Shown here: positions 52,547 through 60,977 of the stretch, piece by piece
How the letters are laid out: every line of letters starts with the position of its first letter
How positions within the stretch are numbered: the first letter of the stretch is position 1
DNA from: Roseicella sp. DB1501
GTDB taxonomy: Bacteria > Pseudomonadota > Alphaproteobacteria > Acetobacterales > Acetobacteraceae
Length of the DNA stretch: 64,000 nt
Assembly (NCBI RefSeq): GCF_013112485.1
Contig: NZ_JABFHG010000011.1
Span: forward strand, 1 to 64,000
Reading direction: 5' to 3'
Notes under the pieces: model-generated
What the model was told of the DNA's origin: nothing
The model's database searches: none
What the model saw: only the letters and a program-made list of their open reading frames with translations
Program-made: the position numbers and the translations under genes

Positions 52547-54385
52547 ATGCAGCCCGAAGATCCCCGTGCTGAGGGAAACGTCCGCTTGAAGCCGACCGAT
52601 ATCCGTGACCCGGACACATTCCACAAGGTCGTTGACTGCCAGTGGGCCTGCCCGGCTCACACCCCGGTGCCGGAATACATCCGTCTCATCGCCGCGGGCC
52701 GGTACAGCGACGCCTATATGGTCAACTGGCATTCCAACGTCTTCCCCGGCATCCTCGGGCGGACCTGCGACCGGCCCTGCGAGCCGGCCTGCCGCCGCGG
52801 CCGGGTGGAGGAGGAGCCGGTCGCCATCTGCCGCCTCAAGCGCGTCGCGGCCGACAACAAATCCGACATCCGCGGCCGGCTGACGCCGATCCCGGCGGCG
52901 CGGAACGGCAGGCGCATCGCCTGCATCGGCGCCGGCCCGGCCAGCCTGACCGTCGCCCGCGACCTCGCGCCGCTCGGCTACGAGGTGCATGTCTATGACG
53001 GCGAGGCGCAGGGCGGCGGCTTCATCCGCAGCCAGATCCCGCGCTTCCGCCTCCCCGCCGAGGTGATCGACGAGGAGGTCGGCTACATCACCGACCGCGG
53101 CGGCGTGGTGACGCATTACGGCGAGCGGGTGGGCAGCCTGAAGGCGCTGCTGGCCGAGGGCTATGACGCGGTCTTCGTCGGCTCCGGCGCGCCGCGCGGC
53201 CGCGACCTCGACGTGCCGGGCCGCGCCGAGGCGGCGGCCAACATCCATATCGGCATCGACTGGCTCTCCTCCGTCTCCTTCGGCCACATCAAGGAGATCG
53301 GCCGGCGGGTCATCGTGCTCGGCGGCGGCAACACGGCGATGGATTGCTGCCGCTCGGCCCGCCGCCTCGGCGGCGAGCAGGTCTCGGTCGTCGTCCGCTC
53401 CGGCTTCGAGGAGATGAAGGCGAGCCCCTGGGAGAAGGAGGATGCGATGCGCGAGGGCATCCCGATCCGCAACTTCCTGGTGCCGAAGCAGGTGCTGCAC
53501 GCCGAGGGCCGCCTCACCGGCATGGTCTTCGAGACGGTCAAGGCGGAATACGATGCCAAGGGCCGCCGGCGCCTGGTGCCGAGCGGCGAGCCGGACGTCA
53601 CCATCGAGGCCGACGACGTGCTGGTGGCGATCGGTCAGGAGAACGCCTTCCCCTGGATCGAGCGCGATATCGGCCTGGAATTCGACCAGTGGGGCCTGCC
53701 GGTGCTGGATGCGACGACGCACCAGTCGACCCTGCCGCAGGTTTTCTTTGGGGGCGACGCCGCCTTCGGCCCGAAGAACATCATCTGGGCCGTCGCGCAT
53801 GGCCATGCCGCGGCGATCTCCATCGATCTCTTCTGCCGCGGCGCGGATGTGCGGAACCGGCCGCCGCCGGATGCCCAGCTCGTCAGCCAGAAGATGGGAA
53901 TCCACGAATGGAGCTATGACAACGACGTCTCGCTCGATCTCCGCTTCAAGGTGCCGCACGCGGCCGAGGAGGTGGCGCTGCGCGACATCGCGCTGGAGGT
54001 CGAGCTCGGCTACGACCGGGCGCTCGCCTTCAAGGAGGCGCAGCGCTGCCTGAACTGCGACGTGCAGACGGTCTTCTCCGCCAGCCTCTGCATCGAATGC
54101 GACGCCTGCGTCGATATCTGCCCGACCGACTGCATCACCTTCACCGCAGATGGCGAGGAGCAGGAGCTGCGGCAGCGGCTGAAGGCGCCGGCGCCGAACC
54201 TGGACCAGCCGCTCTATGTCGCGGACGGCCTGAAGACCGGCCGCGTCATGGTCAAGGACGAGGATGTCTGCCTGCATTGCGGCATGTGCGCCGAACGCTG
54301 CCCGACCGGCGCCTGGGACATGCAGAAATTCCTGCTGAAATCCGCCCAGGCCGTGCCGCCGGTGCATGCCCAGGCGGCGGAGTGA
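52547..54385 (+). CDS. NAD(P)/FAD oxidoreductase with two 4Fe-4S clusters (GltD-like electron-transfer subunit)
   Basis: Flavoprotein of 612 residues. N-terminal Cys cluster: DCQWACPAHTPVPEYI and GRTCDRPCEPACRRG, as in the small subunit of glutamate synthase. FAD-site CIGAGPASLTVARDLAPLGYEVHVYD near 125, and second Rossmann fold RVIVLGGGNTAMDCCRSARR near 258. The C-terminus has ferredoxin-like cluster sites CIECDACVDICPTDC and CLHCGMCAERCPTGA. It begins a three-gene operon with the 2-oxoacid oxidoreductase subunits, so it probably passes electrons from the enzyme's thiamine intermediate to NAD(P) or ferredoxin. The start is chosen from GAAGCC-rich upstream context and is uncertain by several codons. 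Confidence 0.9.
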   Translation: MQPEDPRAEGNVRLKPTDIRDPDTFHKVVDCQWACPAHTPVPEYIRLIAAGRYSDAYMVNWHSNVFPGILGRTCDRPCEPACRRGRVEEEPVAICRLKRVAADNKSDIRGRLTPIPAARNGRRIACIGAGPASLTVARDLAPLGYEVHVYDGEAQGGGFIRSQIPRFRLPAEVIDEEVGYITDRGGVVTHYGERVGSLKALLAEGYDAVFVGSGAPRGRDLDVPGRAEAAANIHIGIDWLSSVSFGHIKEIGRRVIVLGGGNTAMDCCRSARRLGGEQVSVVVRSGFEEMKASPWEKEDAMREGIPIRNFLVPKQVLHAEGRLTGMVFETVKAEYDAKGRRRLVPSGEPDVTIEADDVLVAIGQENAFPWIERDIGLEFDQWGLPVLDATTHQSTLPQVFFGGDAAFGPKNIIWAVAHGHAAAISIDLFCRGADVRNRPPPDAQLVSQKMGIHEWSYDNDVSLDLRFKVPHAAEEVALRDIALEVELGYDRALAFKEAQRCLNCDVQTVFSASLCIECDACVDICPTDCITFTADGEEQELRQRLKAPAPNLDQPLYVADGLKTGRVMVKDEDVCLHCGMCAERCPTGAWDMQKFLLKSAQAVPPVHAQAAE

Positions 54386-54392
54386 GCGAGCG

Positions 54393-56231
54393 ATGCCCCG
54401 TCAAGCGGTCAACGACTTCGTCGTCAAATTCGCCAATGTCAACGGCTCCGGCTCGGCCAGCGCCAACCAGCTCTTCGCCAAGTCGATCCTGCGCATGGGC
54501 ATCCCCATCGCTTCGCGCAACATCTTCCCGAGCAACATCCAGGGCCTGCCCACCTGGTTCGAGGTCAGGGTCAGCGGCGAGGGCCATCTCGGCCGCCGCG
54601 GCGGCGTCGACCTCATGGTGGCGATGAACCCGCAGACCTGGGACCGCGACATCGCCGAGATCGATCCGGGCGGCATCCTGCTCTATGACAGCACGCGGCC
54701 GATGCCCGCCTCGCGCTTCCGCGAGGACATCCAGGTCATCGGCGTGCCGCTGACGCAGATCTGCAACGCCAATTACACCGATGCCCGGCAGCGCCAGCTG
54801 CTGAAGAACATCATGTATGTCGGCGCCCTCTCCGCCCTGCTCGGCATCGAGCCGGTGGTGATCGAGCAGCTCCTGGCCGAGCAGTACAAGGGCAAGGAGA
54901 AGCTGGCCAAGCCGAATCGCGACGCCTTCCACATGGGCCGCGACTGGGCGCTCGAGCACCTGTCCTGCCCGCTCGGGCTGCAGCTCGAACGGGCCGATGC
55001 GGTGGGCGACCGCATCTATGTCGAGGGCAATGCCGCGGCGGCGCTCGGCGCGGTCTATGGCGGGGCGACGGTCTGCGCCTGGTATCCGATCACCCCCTCC
55101 ACCTCCCTCGCCGAGGCCTTCGAGCGGCACTGCAAGCGCCTGCGCACCGAGCCGGAGACCGGCCGCAAGCGCTACGCCATCGTGCAGGCGGAGGACGAGC
55201 TGGCCTCCATCGGCATCGTCATCGGCGCCGGCTGGAACGGGGCGCGCTCCTTCACCGCGACCTCCGGCCCCGGCATCTCGCTGATGCAGGAATTCGTCGG
55301 CCTCGCCTATTTCGCCGAGATCCCGGCCGTCATCTTCGACGTCCAGCGCGCCGGCCCGAGCACCGGCATGCCGACCCGCACCCAGCAATCCGACCTGATG
55401 GCCGCCGCCTATGCCAGCCATGGCGACACCAAGCATGTCGTGCTGCTGCCCGAGGATCCGCGCGAATGCTTCGAGTTCGGCGCCGCGAGCTTCGACCTGG
55501 CGGACCGGCTGCAGACGCCGGTCTTCGTACTGCTCGACCTCGATATCGGCATGAATGACTGGCTCTGCGAGCCCTTCGCCTGGGATGACAGCCGGCGGCT
55601 CGACCGCGGCAAGGTGATGACGGCAGGGGCGCTGGAGGAGGGCCGCACCTTCGGCCGCTACCTCGACGTCGACGGCGACGGCATCCCCTACCGCACCTAT
55701 CCCGGCACGCATCCGAGCAAGGGCGCCTTCTTCACCCGCGGCACCTCGCGCGACCGCTTCGCCAAGTACACCGAGGTCGGCAGCGCCTATGTCGACAACA
55801 TGCAGCGGCTGCTGAAGAAATTCGACACCGCGAAGTCGCTGGTGCCGCACCCGGTGGAGCGCCGGGCCGCCGAGCCGACCAGCCTCGGCGTGCTCTATTT
55901 CGGCAGTTCCTCGGCGGCGATGAAGGAGGCGCTCGTGGCGCTGGAAGCAGATGGCGTGCATCTCGACGCCCTGCGCATCCGCGCCTTCCCCTTCCATGAC
56001 GACGTGCTGGACTTCATCGCCCGCCACGAGCGGGTCTTCGTCGTCGAGCAGAACCGCGACGCGCAGCTCCGCACGCTGATCATGACGGAGGGGAATGTCG
56101 ATCCCGCCCGCCTGATTCCCATCCTCCACTACGACGGCACGCCGATCACCGCGCGCTTCATCCGCGCCGCCATCGCCGATCGCGCCTCGACGCTGAAGGT
56201 CGTGCCCTTTGCCGGAGCCGCCGCCGAATGA
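54393..56231 (+). CDS. 2-oxoacid:acceptor oxidoreductase, fused gamma/alpha subunit
   Basis: Subunit of 612 residues. The gamma domain comes first (VKFANVNGSGSASANQLFAKSILRMGIPIASRNIFPSNIQGLPTWFEVRVS, about 8-60). The alpha domain follows at about 200 with AWYPITPSTSLAEAFERH, then IVQAEDELASIGIVIGAGWNGARSFTATSGPGISLMQEFVGLAYFAEIPAV, typical of 2-oxoglutarate and branched-chain types. The start is the Met before PRQAVND; an upstream Met would add nine residues. It oxidatively decarboxylates a 2-oxoacid to acyl-CoA, with electrons passing to a partner. It follows the flavoprotein by 7 bases and overlaps the beta subunit by ATGA. Confidence 0.93.
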   Translation: MPRQAVNDFVVKFANVNGSGSASANQLFAKSILRMGIPIASRNIFPSNIQGLPTWFEVRVSGEGHLGRRGGVDLMVAMNPQTWDRDIAEIDPGGILLYDSTRPMPASRFREDIQVIGVPLTQICNANYTDARQRQLLKNIMYVGALSALLGIEPVVIEQLLAEQYKGKEKLAKPNRDAFHMGRDWALEHLSCPLGLQLERADAVGDRIYVEGNAAAALGAVYGGATVCAWYPITPSTSLAEAFERHCKRLRTEPETGRKRYAIVQAEDELASIGIVIGAGWNGARSFTATSGPGISLMQEFVGLAYFAEIPAVIFDVQRAGPSTGMPTRTQQSDLMAAAYASHGDTKHVVLLPEDPRECFEFGAASFDLADRLQTPVFVLLDLDIGMNDWLCEPFAWDDSRRLDRGKVMTAGALEEGRTFGRYLDVDGDGIPYRTYPGTHPSKGAFFTRGTSRDRFAKYTEVGSAYVDNMQRLLKKFDTAKSLVPHPVERRAAEPTSLGVLYFGSSSAAMKEALVALEADGVHLDALRIRAFPFHDDVLDFIARHERVFVVEQNRDAQLRTLIMTEGNVDPARLIPILHYDGTPITARFIRAAIADRASTLKVVPFAGAAAE

Positions 56232-57283
56232 GCTTCCTTCCCAAGCCCAAGCTGCACCATCCGAAGCTGCCGGTGAACGAGCTCGGCTTCACCCGGCGCG
56301 ACTATGAGGGGGCGATCAGCACCCTCTGCGCCGGCTGCGGCCATGATTCGATCAGCGCCGCCATCATCCAGGCCTGCTGGGAGCTCTCGATCGCGCCGCA
56401 TCGGGTGGCGAAGATGTCCGGCATTGGCTGCTCCTCCAAGACGCCGGACTACTTCCTCGGCGCCAGCCACGGCTTCAACTCGGTGCATGGCCGCATGCCG
56501 AGCGTGCTGACCGGGGCGAACCTCGCCAATCGCGACCTGCTCTATCTCGGCGTCTCGGGCGATGGCGACAGCGCCTCCATCGGCTTCGGCCAGTTCGCGC
56601 ACAGCATTCGCCGCGCCGTGAACATGACCTATATCGTCGAGAACAACGGCGTCTACGGCCTCACCAAGGGGCAGTTCTCGGCCACCTCGGACAAGGGCTC
56701 GAAGGCCAAGAAGGGCGCGGTCAACACCGACGAGGCGATCGACCTGATCGGCATCGCGCTGCAGCTCGGCGCCACCTATGTCGCTCGCAGCTTCTCCGGC
56801 GACAAGGCGCAGCTCGTCCCGCTCATCAAGGGCGCGCTGCGGCATCCCGGCCCGGCCTTCATCGACTGCATCAGCCCCTGCGTCGCCTTCAACAACCATG
56901 AGGGCTCGACCAAGAGCTACGACTTCGTGCGCGAGCACAACGAGGCGATGAACCAGCTCGACGTCATCCTCGGCCGCACGCCCATCACCACCGACTACGC
57001 CCCGGGCGAGGTCCGCGAGGTGACGCAGCACGATGGTTCCGTCCTGCGGCTGCGCAAGCTGCACGAGGATTACGACCCGACCGACCGCGTCGCCGCCATG
57101 AACCATCTGCATGAGCGCAAGGCGGCCGGCGAGATCGTCACCGGCCTGCTCTATGTCGATCCCGAGCCGCAGGACATGCATGCGAACCTCGGCACGGTCG
57201 ACCGGCCGCTGAACGCGCTGGAGGATGCGGCGCTGGTGCCCGGCGCCGTGGCGCTCGAGCGGATCAACGCCGCCCTGCGCTGA
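56228..57283 (+). CDS. 2-oxoacid:acceptor oxidoreductase, beta (thiamine diphosphate) subunit
   Basis: Subunit of 351 residues. STLCAGCGHDSISAAIIQACWEL binds the 4Fe-4S cluster, IGCSSKTPDYFLGASHGFNSVHGRMPSVLTGANLAN follows, and the thiamine site is SGDGDSASIGFGQFAHSIRRAVNMTYIVENNGVYGLTKGQFS, with Gly-Asp-Gly and Asn as Mg and cofactor contacts. It continues with FIDCISPCVAFNNHEGSTKSY. The match is to two-subunit KorAB-like enzymes, so 2-oxoglutarate is the likeliest substrate, but this is inferred. Last gene of the operon; a perfect inverted repeat ends the transcription unit 25 bases later. Confidence 0.94.
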   Translation: MSFLPKPKLHHPKLPVNELGFTRRDYEGAISTLCAGCGHDSISAAIIQACWELSIAPHRVAKMSGIGCSSKTPDYFLGASHGFNSVHGRMPSVLTGANLANRDLLYLGVSGDGDSASIGFGQFAHSIRRAVNMTYIVENNGVYGLTKGQFSATSDKGSKAKKGAVNTDEAIDLIGIALQLGATYVARSFSGDKAQLVPLIKGALRHPGPAFIDCISPCVAFNNHEGSTKSYDFVREHNEAMNQLDVILGRTPITTDYAPGEVREVTQHDGSVLRLRKLHEDYDPTDRVAAMNHLHERKAAGEIVTGLLYVDPEPQDMHANLGTVDRPLNALEDAALVPGAVALERINAALR

Positions 57284-57307
57284 TCACCGCCGCTTTCGGT
57301 GCCCTTC

Positions 57308-57335
57308 CCCGATCGGGTGTCCCCGCCCGATCGGG
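57308..57335. terminator. Bidirectional hairpin terminator
   Basis: CCCGATCGGG occurs twice as an inverted pair with an 8-base loop between the convergent oxidoreductase operon and the gene at 57343. Each arm is itself a palindrome, so cruciform or two small hairpins are alternatives. No T-tract. Confidence 0.6.
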
Positions 57336-57342
57336 ACCAACC

Positions 57343-58527
57343 CTACCGCTTCGTCGCGCAGCCGTTGCGCAGGTAGCCGGATTCCGCCTGCGTCAGGGGC
57401 AGGCCCTGCTGGAAGCGGAACACGGCCGCCGCGCAGGCGCGGTCGATGCGCTCGGCCGCCGGCGGCCGGTTGCTGACCTTCTGCGCCCGCGGGCGCGGCG
57501 CGGGCGGGGTGGCCGGTGCCCGCGGCGGCAAGGGGATCGGCGATGCCGCCAGGGCGACGGCGATGGGCGCGTCGGCGCCCGTCTCCGCATTGTTGCTGTC
57601 GGGCGCCTTCGGCGGCTCGGCCGGCTTCGCCACCACGGGTGGGGAAGGCGGCGCCTCGGCGAGCGGCGCCGCCCGCGGCGGCTCGGTACCGATGGAGGGG
57701 CCGGCCAAGGGAGCGGCGGCCGAGGCTCGCGCCGCGGCGAGCGTCGCCTCCAACTCGGCCGCGAGGGCGGCGACCGCCTCGGCGGCGGATGTCTGGGCAG
57801 GCCGCGCGGGCGGGTCCGACGCGCGTCGCTCGGCCGGCGCCGCACCGATGCCGGCCGGTGCGGCCGCGACGGATACCGTCCGCGGTGGCTCGGACGGCGC
57901 CGGGCTCGTCGTCAGCGTGGCGACCTGCGGCGCCGGATCCGGCTCGGCGCCCGAGAGCAGGATCACGCCGCTCACCACGCCGATGGTGAAGGTGCCGAGC
58001 AGCGCCAGGCCCATGCCGAGCCGGCCGCGCCAGGCGGCGGATCGCGCCGGCGGCGGATCGTCAAGGTCGTAGGGCGGCTCGATCATCGCCTTCGGCCGCC
58101 GGCCGCGCGGCGCCGCGCCCGGCACCACCCAGGCCGGATCGTCCGCCAGCGCGGCGCGGGCCGCGGCGATCCAGGCGCCCTTGCCCGGCACCGTCAGCGG
58201 CGGCAGCTCGGCGAAGCCCTGCGCCATGATGCCAGGGAGGCTGCGCCAGGCGGCGGCTTCGACGCGACCGTGCCAGACCGGTAGGTAGCCAGGAAAGGCC
58301 GGCCAGAAATAGGCGGCGCCGAGGGCCTGGCGCAGCCGCGCCTCGGCGCTCGGCGTGACATTCGGCGAGACGTCCAGCAGCGCGATCCCCGAGGTCGGAT
58401 GCGCCAGGGCCCAGCAGCCGGTGGGAAAGGAGGATTTCGCCATGCCGGCGCGGCAGCGCCCGAGCATGACCCAGCCTTCCGGCAGGGCTCCCAGCAGGCC
58501 GGCATCGTCCGTCGATTGCTGCGACAT
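57343..58527 (-). CDS. Single-pass membrane protein with repetitive linker, unknown
   Basis: Predicted 394-residue protein. The N-terminal 160 residues form a globular cytoplasmic domain (EGWVMLGRCRAGMAKSSFPTGCWALAHPTSGIALLDVSPN) with conserved-looking aromatic motifs. A membrane helix lies at about 175-198 (LGMGLALLGTFTIGVVSGVILL). A long Pro/Ala-rich region without structure follows, then a short end domain with RIDRACAAAVFRFQQGLPLTQAESGYLRNGC and two Cys, likely periplasmic. I do not recognise the family. The start is the Met before SQQSTDDAG; upstream the frame continues without domain features. Confidence 0.7.
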   Translation of the reverse strand: MSQQSTDDAGLLGALPEGWVMLGRCRAGMAKSSFPTGCWALAHPTSGIALLDVSPNVTPSAEARLRQALGAAYFWPAFPGYLPVWHGRVEAAAWRSLPGIMAQGFAELPPLTVPGKGAWIAAARAALADDPAWVVPGAAPRGRRPKAMIEPPYDLDDPPPARSAAWRGRLGMGLALLGTFTIGVVSGVILLSGAEPDPAPQVATLTTSPAPSEPPRTVSVAAAPAGIGAAPAERRASDPPARPAQTSAAEAVAALAAELEATLAAARASAAAPLAGPSIGTEPPRAAPLAEAPPSPPVVAKPAEPPKAPDSNNAETGADAPIAVALAASPIPLPPRAPATPPAPRPRAQKVSNRPPAAERIDRACAAAVFRFQQGLPLTQAESGYLRNGCATKR

Positions 58528-58911
58528 GGCCCCGGGGGGATGCAGTCCTGACTCCTTGCTCAATTCCGGACTCCCCGCTTCCCACCCTCCCGCTTTAAGC
58601 GCGAGAACCGCCAGATGGGATTGAAATGACGTGATAGCGTCAAGAAGGATCGCAGCTGTGACCTTGCCGCCCTCACCGCGGCGACCTCCCGCCGGCAGGA
58701 CATTCGGACGGTCGGACAGGCTGTCCTGAAATAGCCGTGCCTGTAGTCCCTCTCTGCCGCGCCCGACATTTTGCAGTGCAGCACGTTGCTGGCTGCGAAT
58801 CGCGGCATCGCATGCAGCAGCATTAACCTTCACATACGCCGCGGGCAAATCCCGGCCATGCGTCAGGACTCGTTCTTGCCGAAGATGCTGCCGGAGGGAA
58901 CGGTGCGCCGC
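58528..58911. other. Intergenic region, nothing firmly identified
   Basis: This 384-base gap contains the promoter of the leftward membrane-protein gene. An AT-rich patch CATTAACCTTCACATA near 58821-58836 stands out. The weak frames on both strands have no ribosome-binding site or protein-like sequence. Confidence 0.4.
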
Positions 58912-59127
58912 CTAAAGGTCAGCGCGCCAGATCCAAAGGCCGATAAGGCCGCTCACCACGCCGCCGAGGATGGCGGTGCCAAAGCCGCGCAGGCCGAGAT
59001 CGCCCGTGAGGGCGAGCCAGAGGATGAAGACGCCGATCGCCACCGCGATGCCGCCGATGAGCGAGGCGCGGGACGTCTTGATGGCGCCGCCGTCGAGCGG
59101 CGCGAGCTTCGCGGCCATCGCCGTCAC
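58912..59127 (-). CDS. Small two-helix membrane protein, unknown
   Basis: Protein of 71 residues. A cytoplasmic start (AKLAPLDGGAIKTS) is followed by two hydrophobic helices at about 22-41 (LIGGIAVAIGVFILWLALTG) and 48-68 (GFGTAILGGVVSGLIGLWIW). Start: GTG at 59127, whose GTGA overlaps the stop of the hydroxylase-like gene; ATG at 59118 is the alternative. The overlap shows translational coupling, so it is probably an accessory subunit or assembly factor for that enzyme. No family recognised. Confidence 0.7.
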   Translation of the reverse strand: MTAMAAKLAPLDGGAIKTSRASLIGGIAVAIGVFILWLALTGDLGLRGFGTAILGGVVSGLIGLWIWRADL

Positions 59128-59948
59128 TCCGCCGGCATCAGGCCCGGGCGCGGCATGCCGGCCCGCGGGTCGTCGAGCGTGTGCCGCACCCGCTTGAGGT
59201 CGCCACGGACGAAGCGCGCGTCATAGCCGTTGAGCAGATGGCCGAGCAGCCCGCGCCGGAGATCGCTGGTGCCGAAGAGCCAGTCGGCGATCGGATAGGT
59301 CAGGTTGAAATTCCGCTCCATCATGATAGCCGTGTTGTGGTGCGCGGCATGGTGGCGGCGGATGGTGTTGATGAAGGGAATGTGCCTGACGATCCGGTCA
59401 TCCTTCACATGGCAGCAGAAGTGGAAGAACTCGTAATTCAGGTAGAGCGCGGTGTTGGTGATCAGCAGCAGCCAGCCGGCATCGGGGAAGCCGAGCGCCT
59501 GCAGCAGCAGGGCCGGCAGCAGCGACATCGCCAGGAAGGTGATGAGGGCATAGGGCGGGAAGAAGACGATGCGGAAGTCCCGCGCATTGTCGATGGTGTA
59601 TTCGTGCTCGGTGAAGAACTGATGATGCGCCAGGGTGTGGCGCTTGTAGATCCCCATGAAGCCCTTGCAGGGGCGATGCATGACGTATTTGTGGATCCAC
59701 CATTCGAAGACATTGGCGGCGACGAAGGCGACCGGCACGACCAGCCATTCGTACCAGGCCGGCGCCACGATCTGCCGCGCGCAGTACCAGATCGCGGCAC
59801 CGCCGATGGCGTAGATCAGCGCGACATGCGCCCAGCCGTGATAAAGCCGCCCGATCCGCTCGCGGAAATCGGCCCGGAACGCCTGCTGCCGCCGCGAGAG
59901 ACGCTCCCGCTTCAGGGCGGCGGTCGCCTGTGCCGTGGTGCCGTCCAT
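59124..59948 (-). CDS. Sterol desaturase / fatty acid hydroxylase-family protein
   Basis: Membrane di-iron enzyme of 274 residues that hydroxylates or desaturates a lipid. Four His-rich boxes are visible: HKYVMHR near 87, HTLAHHQFF near 104, NYEFFHFCCH near 169, and RRHHAAHHN near 189. Hydrophobic helices lie at about 40-60, 64-82, 134-160. All ligands seem present. The gene has a perfect 20-bp palindrome 25 bases upstream of its start and is followed by the small membrane protein. It may modify membrane lipids, hopanoids or carotenoids; the substrate is not shown. The GntR gene upstream is the likely controller. Confidence 0.9.
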   Translation of the reverse strand: MDGTTAQATAALKRERLSRRQQAFRADFRERIGRLYHGWAHVALIYAIGGAAIWYCARQIVAPAWYEWLVVPVAFVAANVFEWWIHKYVMHRPCKGFMGIYKRHTLAHHQFFTEHEYTIDNARDFRIVFFPPYALITFLAMSLLPALLLQALGFPDAGWLLLITNTALYLNYEFFHFCCHVKDDRIVRHIPFINTIRRHHAAHHNTAIMMERNFNLTYPIADWLFGTSDLRRGLLGHLLNGYDARFVRGDLKRVRHTLDDPRAGMPRPGLMPAE

Positions 59949-59973
59949 CGCATTCTTCCCCAGGGCAGGATGT

Positions 59974-59993
59974 CAGTCTGATATATCAGACTG
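59974..59993. promoter_or_regulatory. Perfect 20-bp palindrome, probable operator
   Basis: CAGTCTGATATATCAGACTG is fully symmetric and lies 25 bases before the start of the hydroxylase-like gene, 45 bases after the stop of the GntR-family gene. Symmetry of this length suggests a dimeric repressor site, most simply for that GntR protein. A partial match GATATATCA occurs at 60816-60824, upstream of the GntR gene. Confidence 0.65.
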
Positions 59994-60038
59994 CATCGCC
60001 GGGGGTCAAGGCGGCCCCGCCCGGCCTGGCGCGCGGCG

Positions 60039-60728
60039 TCACTCCGAAGCGGCGAGGGCCCCGCGGGTGAAGGCCTCGATGAAATCGATCAGCGCGTCGG
60101 AGGCCGCCGCCGCCGCCGCCGCATCGCCCGCGGCGATGGCCCGCGCCAGGGCGGCATGTACCACCGCGGATTCCCCGAAGCCCGAGGCGCGCCGCGAATG
60201 CATGAACCAGAAGCGGCGAGACAGGCCGTGCAGCAGGGCCATGGCGGCGGCGGCGAATTCGTTGCGCGCCGCATCCAGCACCAGCAGGTTCAACTGCCGG
60301 TCCAGCCGCAGGAAGCCGGTCTCGTCCGCCGCCGCCGCGGCCTGCTCCATCTCCCCGGCGATCGCCAGGAACTGCGCCCGCTGCGCCGCATCGGCCCGCT
60401 GCGCCGCGGCGCGGGCGGTCAGCCGCTCGATCTCGCGCCGCACCTCCAGCAGCCGGAGCTGCTCCGCCACATCCACCGCGGCCACGACGATGCCGCGGCG
60501 CGGCAGGATATGCACCAGCCGCTCCCGCGCCAAGCGCTGCAAGGCCTCGCGCACCGGGGTGCGGCCGAAGCCGACCCGGCCGGCGATCTGGGCCTCGCTC
60601 ACCACCTCGCCCGGCGGCACCTGCAGGGTGACGATCGCTTCCTCGATCGCGCGATAGGCCTGCTCGGTCAACGTGGCATCCGCCTCCGGCGGCCGGCCGC
60701 GGCGCGGCAGGGGTGTGGTGTCAGGCAT
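60039..60728 (-). CDS. GntR-family regulator with FCD ligand domain
   Basis: Regulator of 229 residues. The winged helix-turn-helix (about 10-80) has TEQAYRAIEEAIVTLQVPPGEVVSEAQIAGRVGFGRTPVREALQRLARERLVHILPRRGIVV. The FCD domain (about 88-220) is all helical, with LLEVRREIERLTARAAAQRA, DRQLNLLVLDAARNEFAAAAMALL and a possible metal site of Asp and His (HGLSRRFWFMHSR, VHAALARAIAAGD). FCD regulators sense small carboxylates or fatty acyl compounds. A palindrome lies downstream, before the hydroxylase, and a half site upstream of itself, consistent with self-control. Confidence 0.92.
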   Translation of the reverse strand: MPDTTPLPRRGRPPEADATLTEQAYRAIEEAIVTLQVPPGEVVSEAQIAGRVGFGRTPVREALQRLARERLVHILPRRGIVVAAVDVAEQLRLLEVRREIERLTARAAAQRADAAQRAQFLAIAGEMEQAAAAADETGFLRLDRQLNLLVLDAARNEFAAAAMALLHGLSRRFWFMHSRRASGFGESAVVHAALARAIAAGDAAAAAAASDALIDFIEAFTRGALAASE

Positions 60729-60815
60729 GGCACAGCCTATGCGGGAAATCTGGCGTCACGCGCCCTCCATGCATTGACAGACGAACGACCATGGGACACC
60801 CTAGGTCCCGCGGGA

Positions 60816-60824
60816 GATATATCA
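60816..60824. promoter_or_regulatory. Possible second operator half site
   Basis: GATATATCA in the otherwise GC-rich promoter of the GntR gene matches the core of the palindrome at 59974-59993. Symmetry is partial. It would fit self-regulation. Confidence 0.3.
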
Positions 60825-60977
60825 CCGCATCAGAAAAAGCCGAGTTTGGGGAGGTCAGGTAGCGGGCCGCGCGGGCGGTTTCCAGTTGGGGGCGATGGCT
60901 CCCGACGGAACGCCCTGCGTGGCCCGTTTGCTTTTCGCGCCGCGGCAGCGTCCCCATCCGGGCGCGGCGCCGGTTTG

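Noticed and set aside
54252-56129. Minus-strand frame opposite the 2-oxoacid oxidoreductase alpha subunit
   Set aside because: Antisense of a clearly conserved subunit; no ribosome-binding site or recognisable domain.
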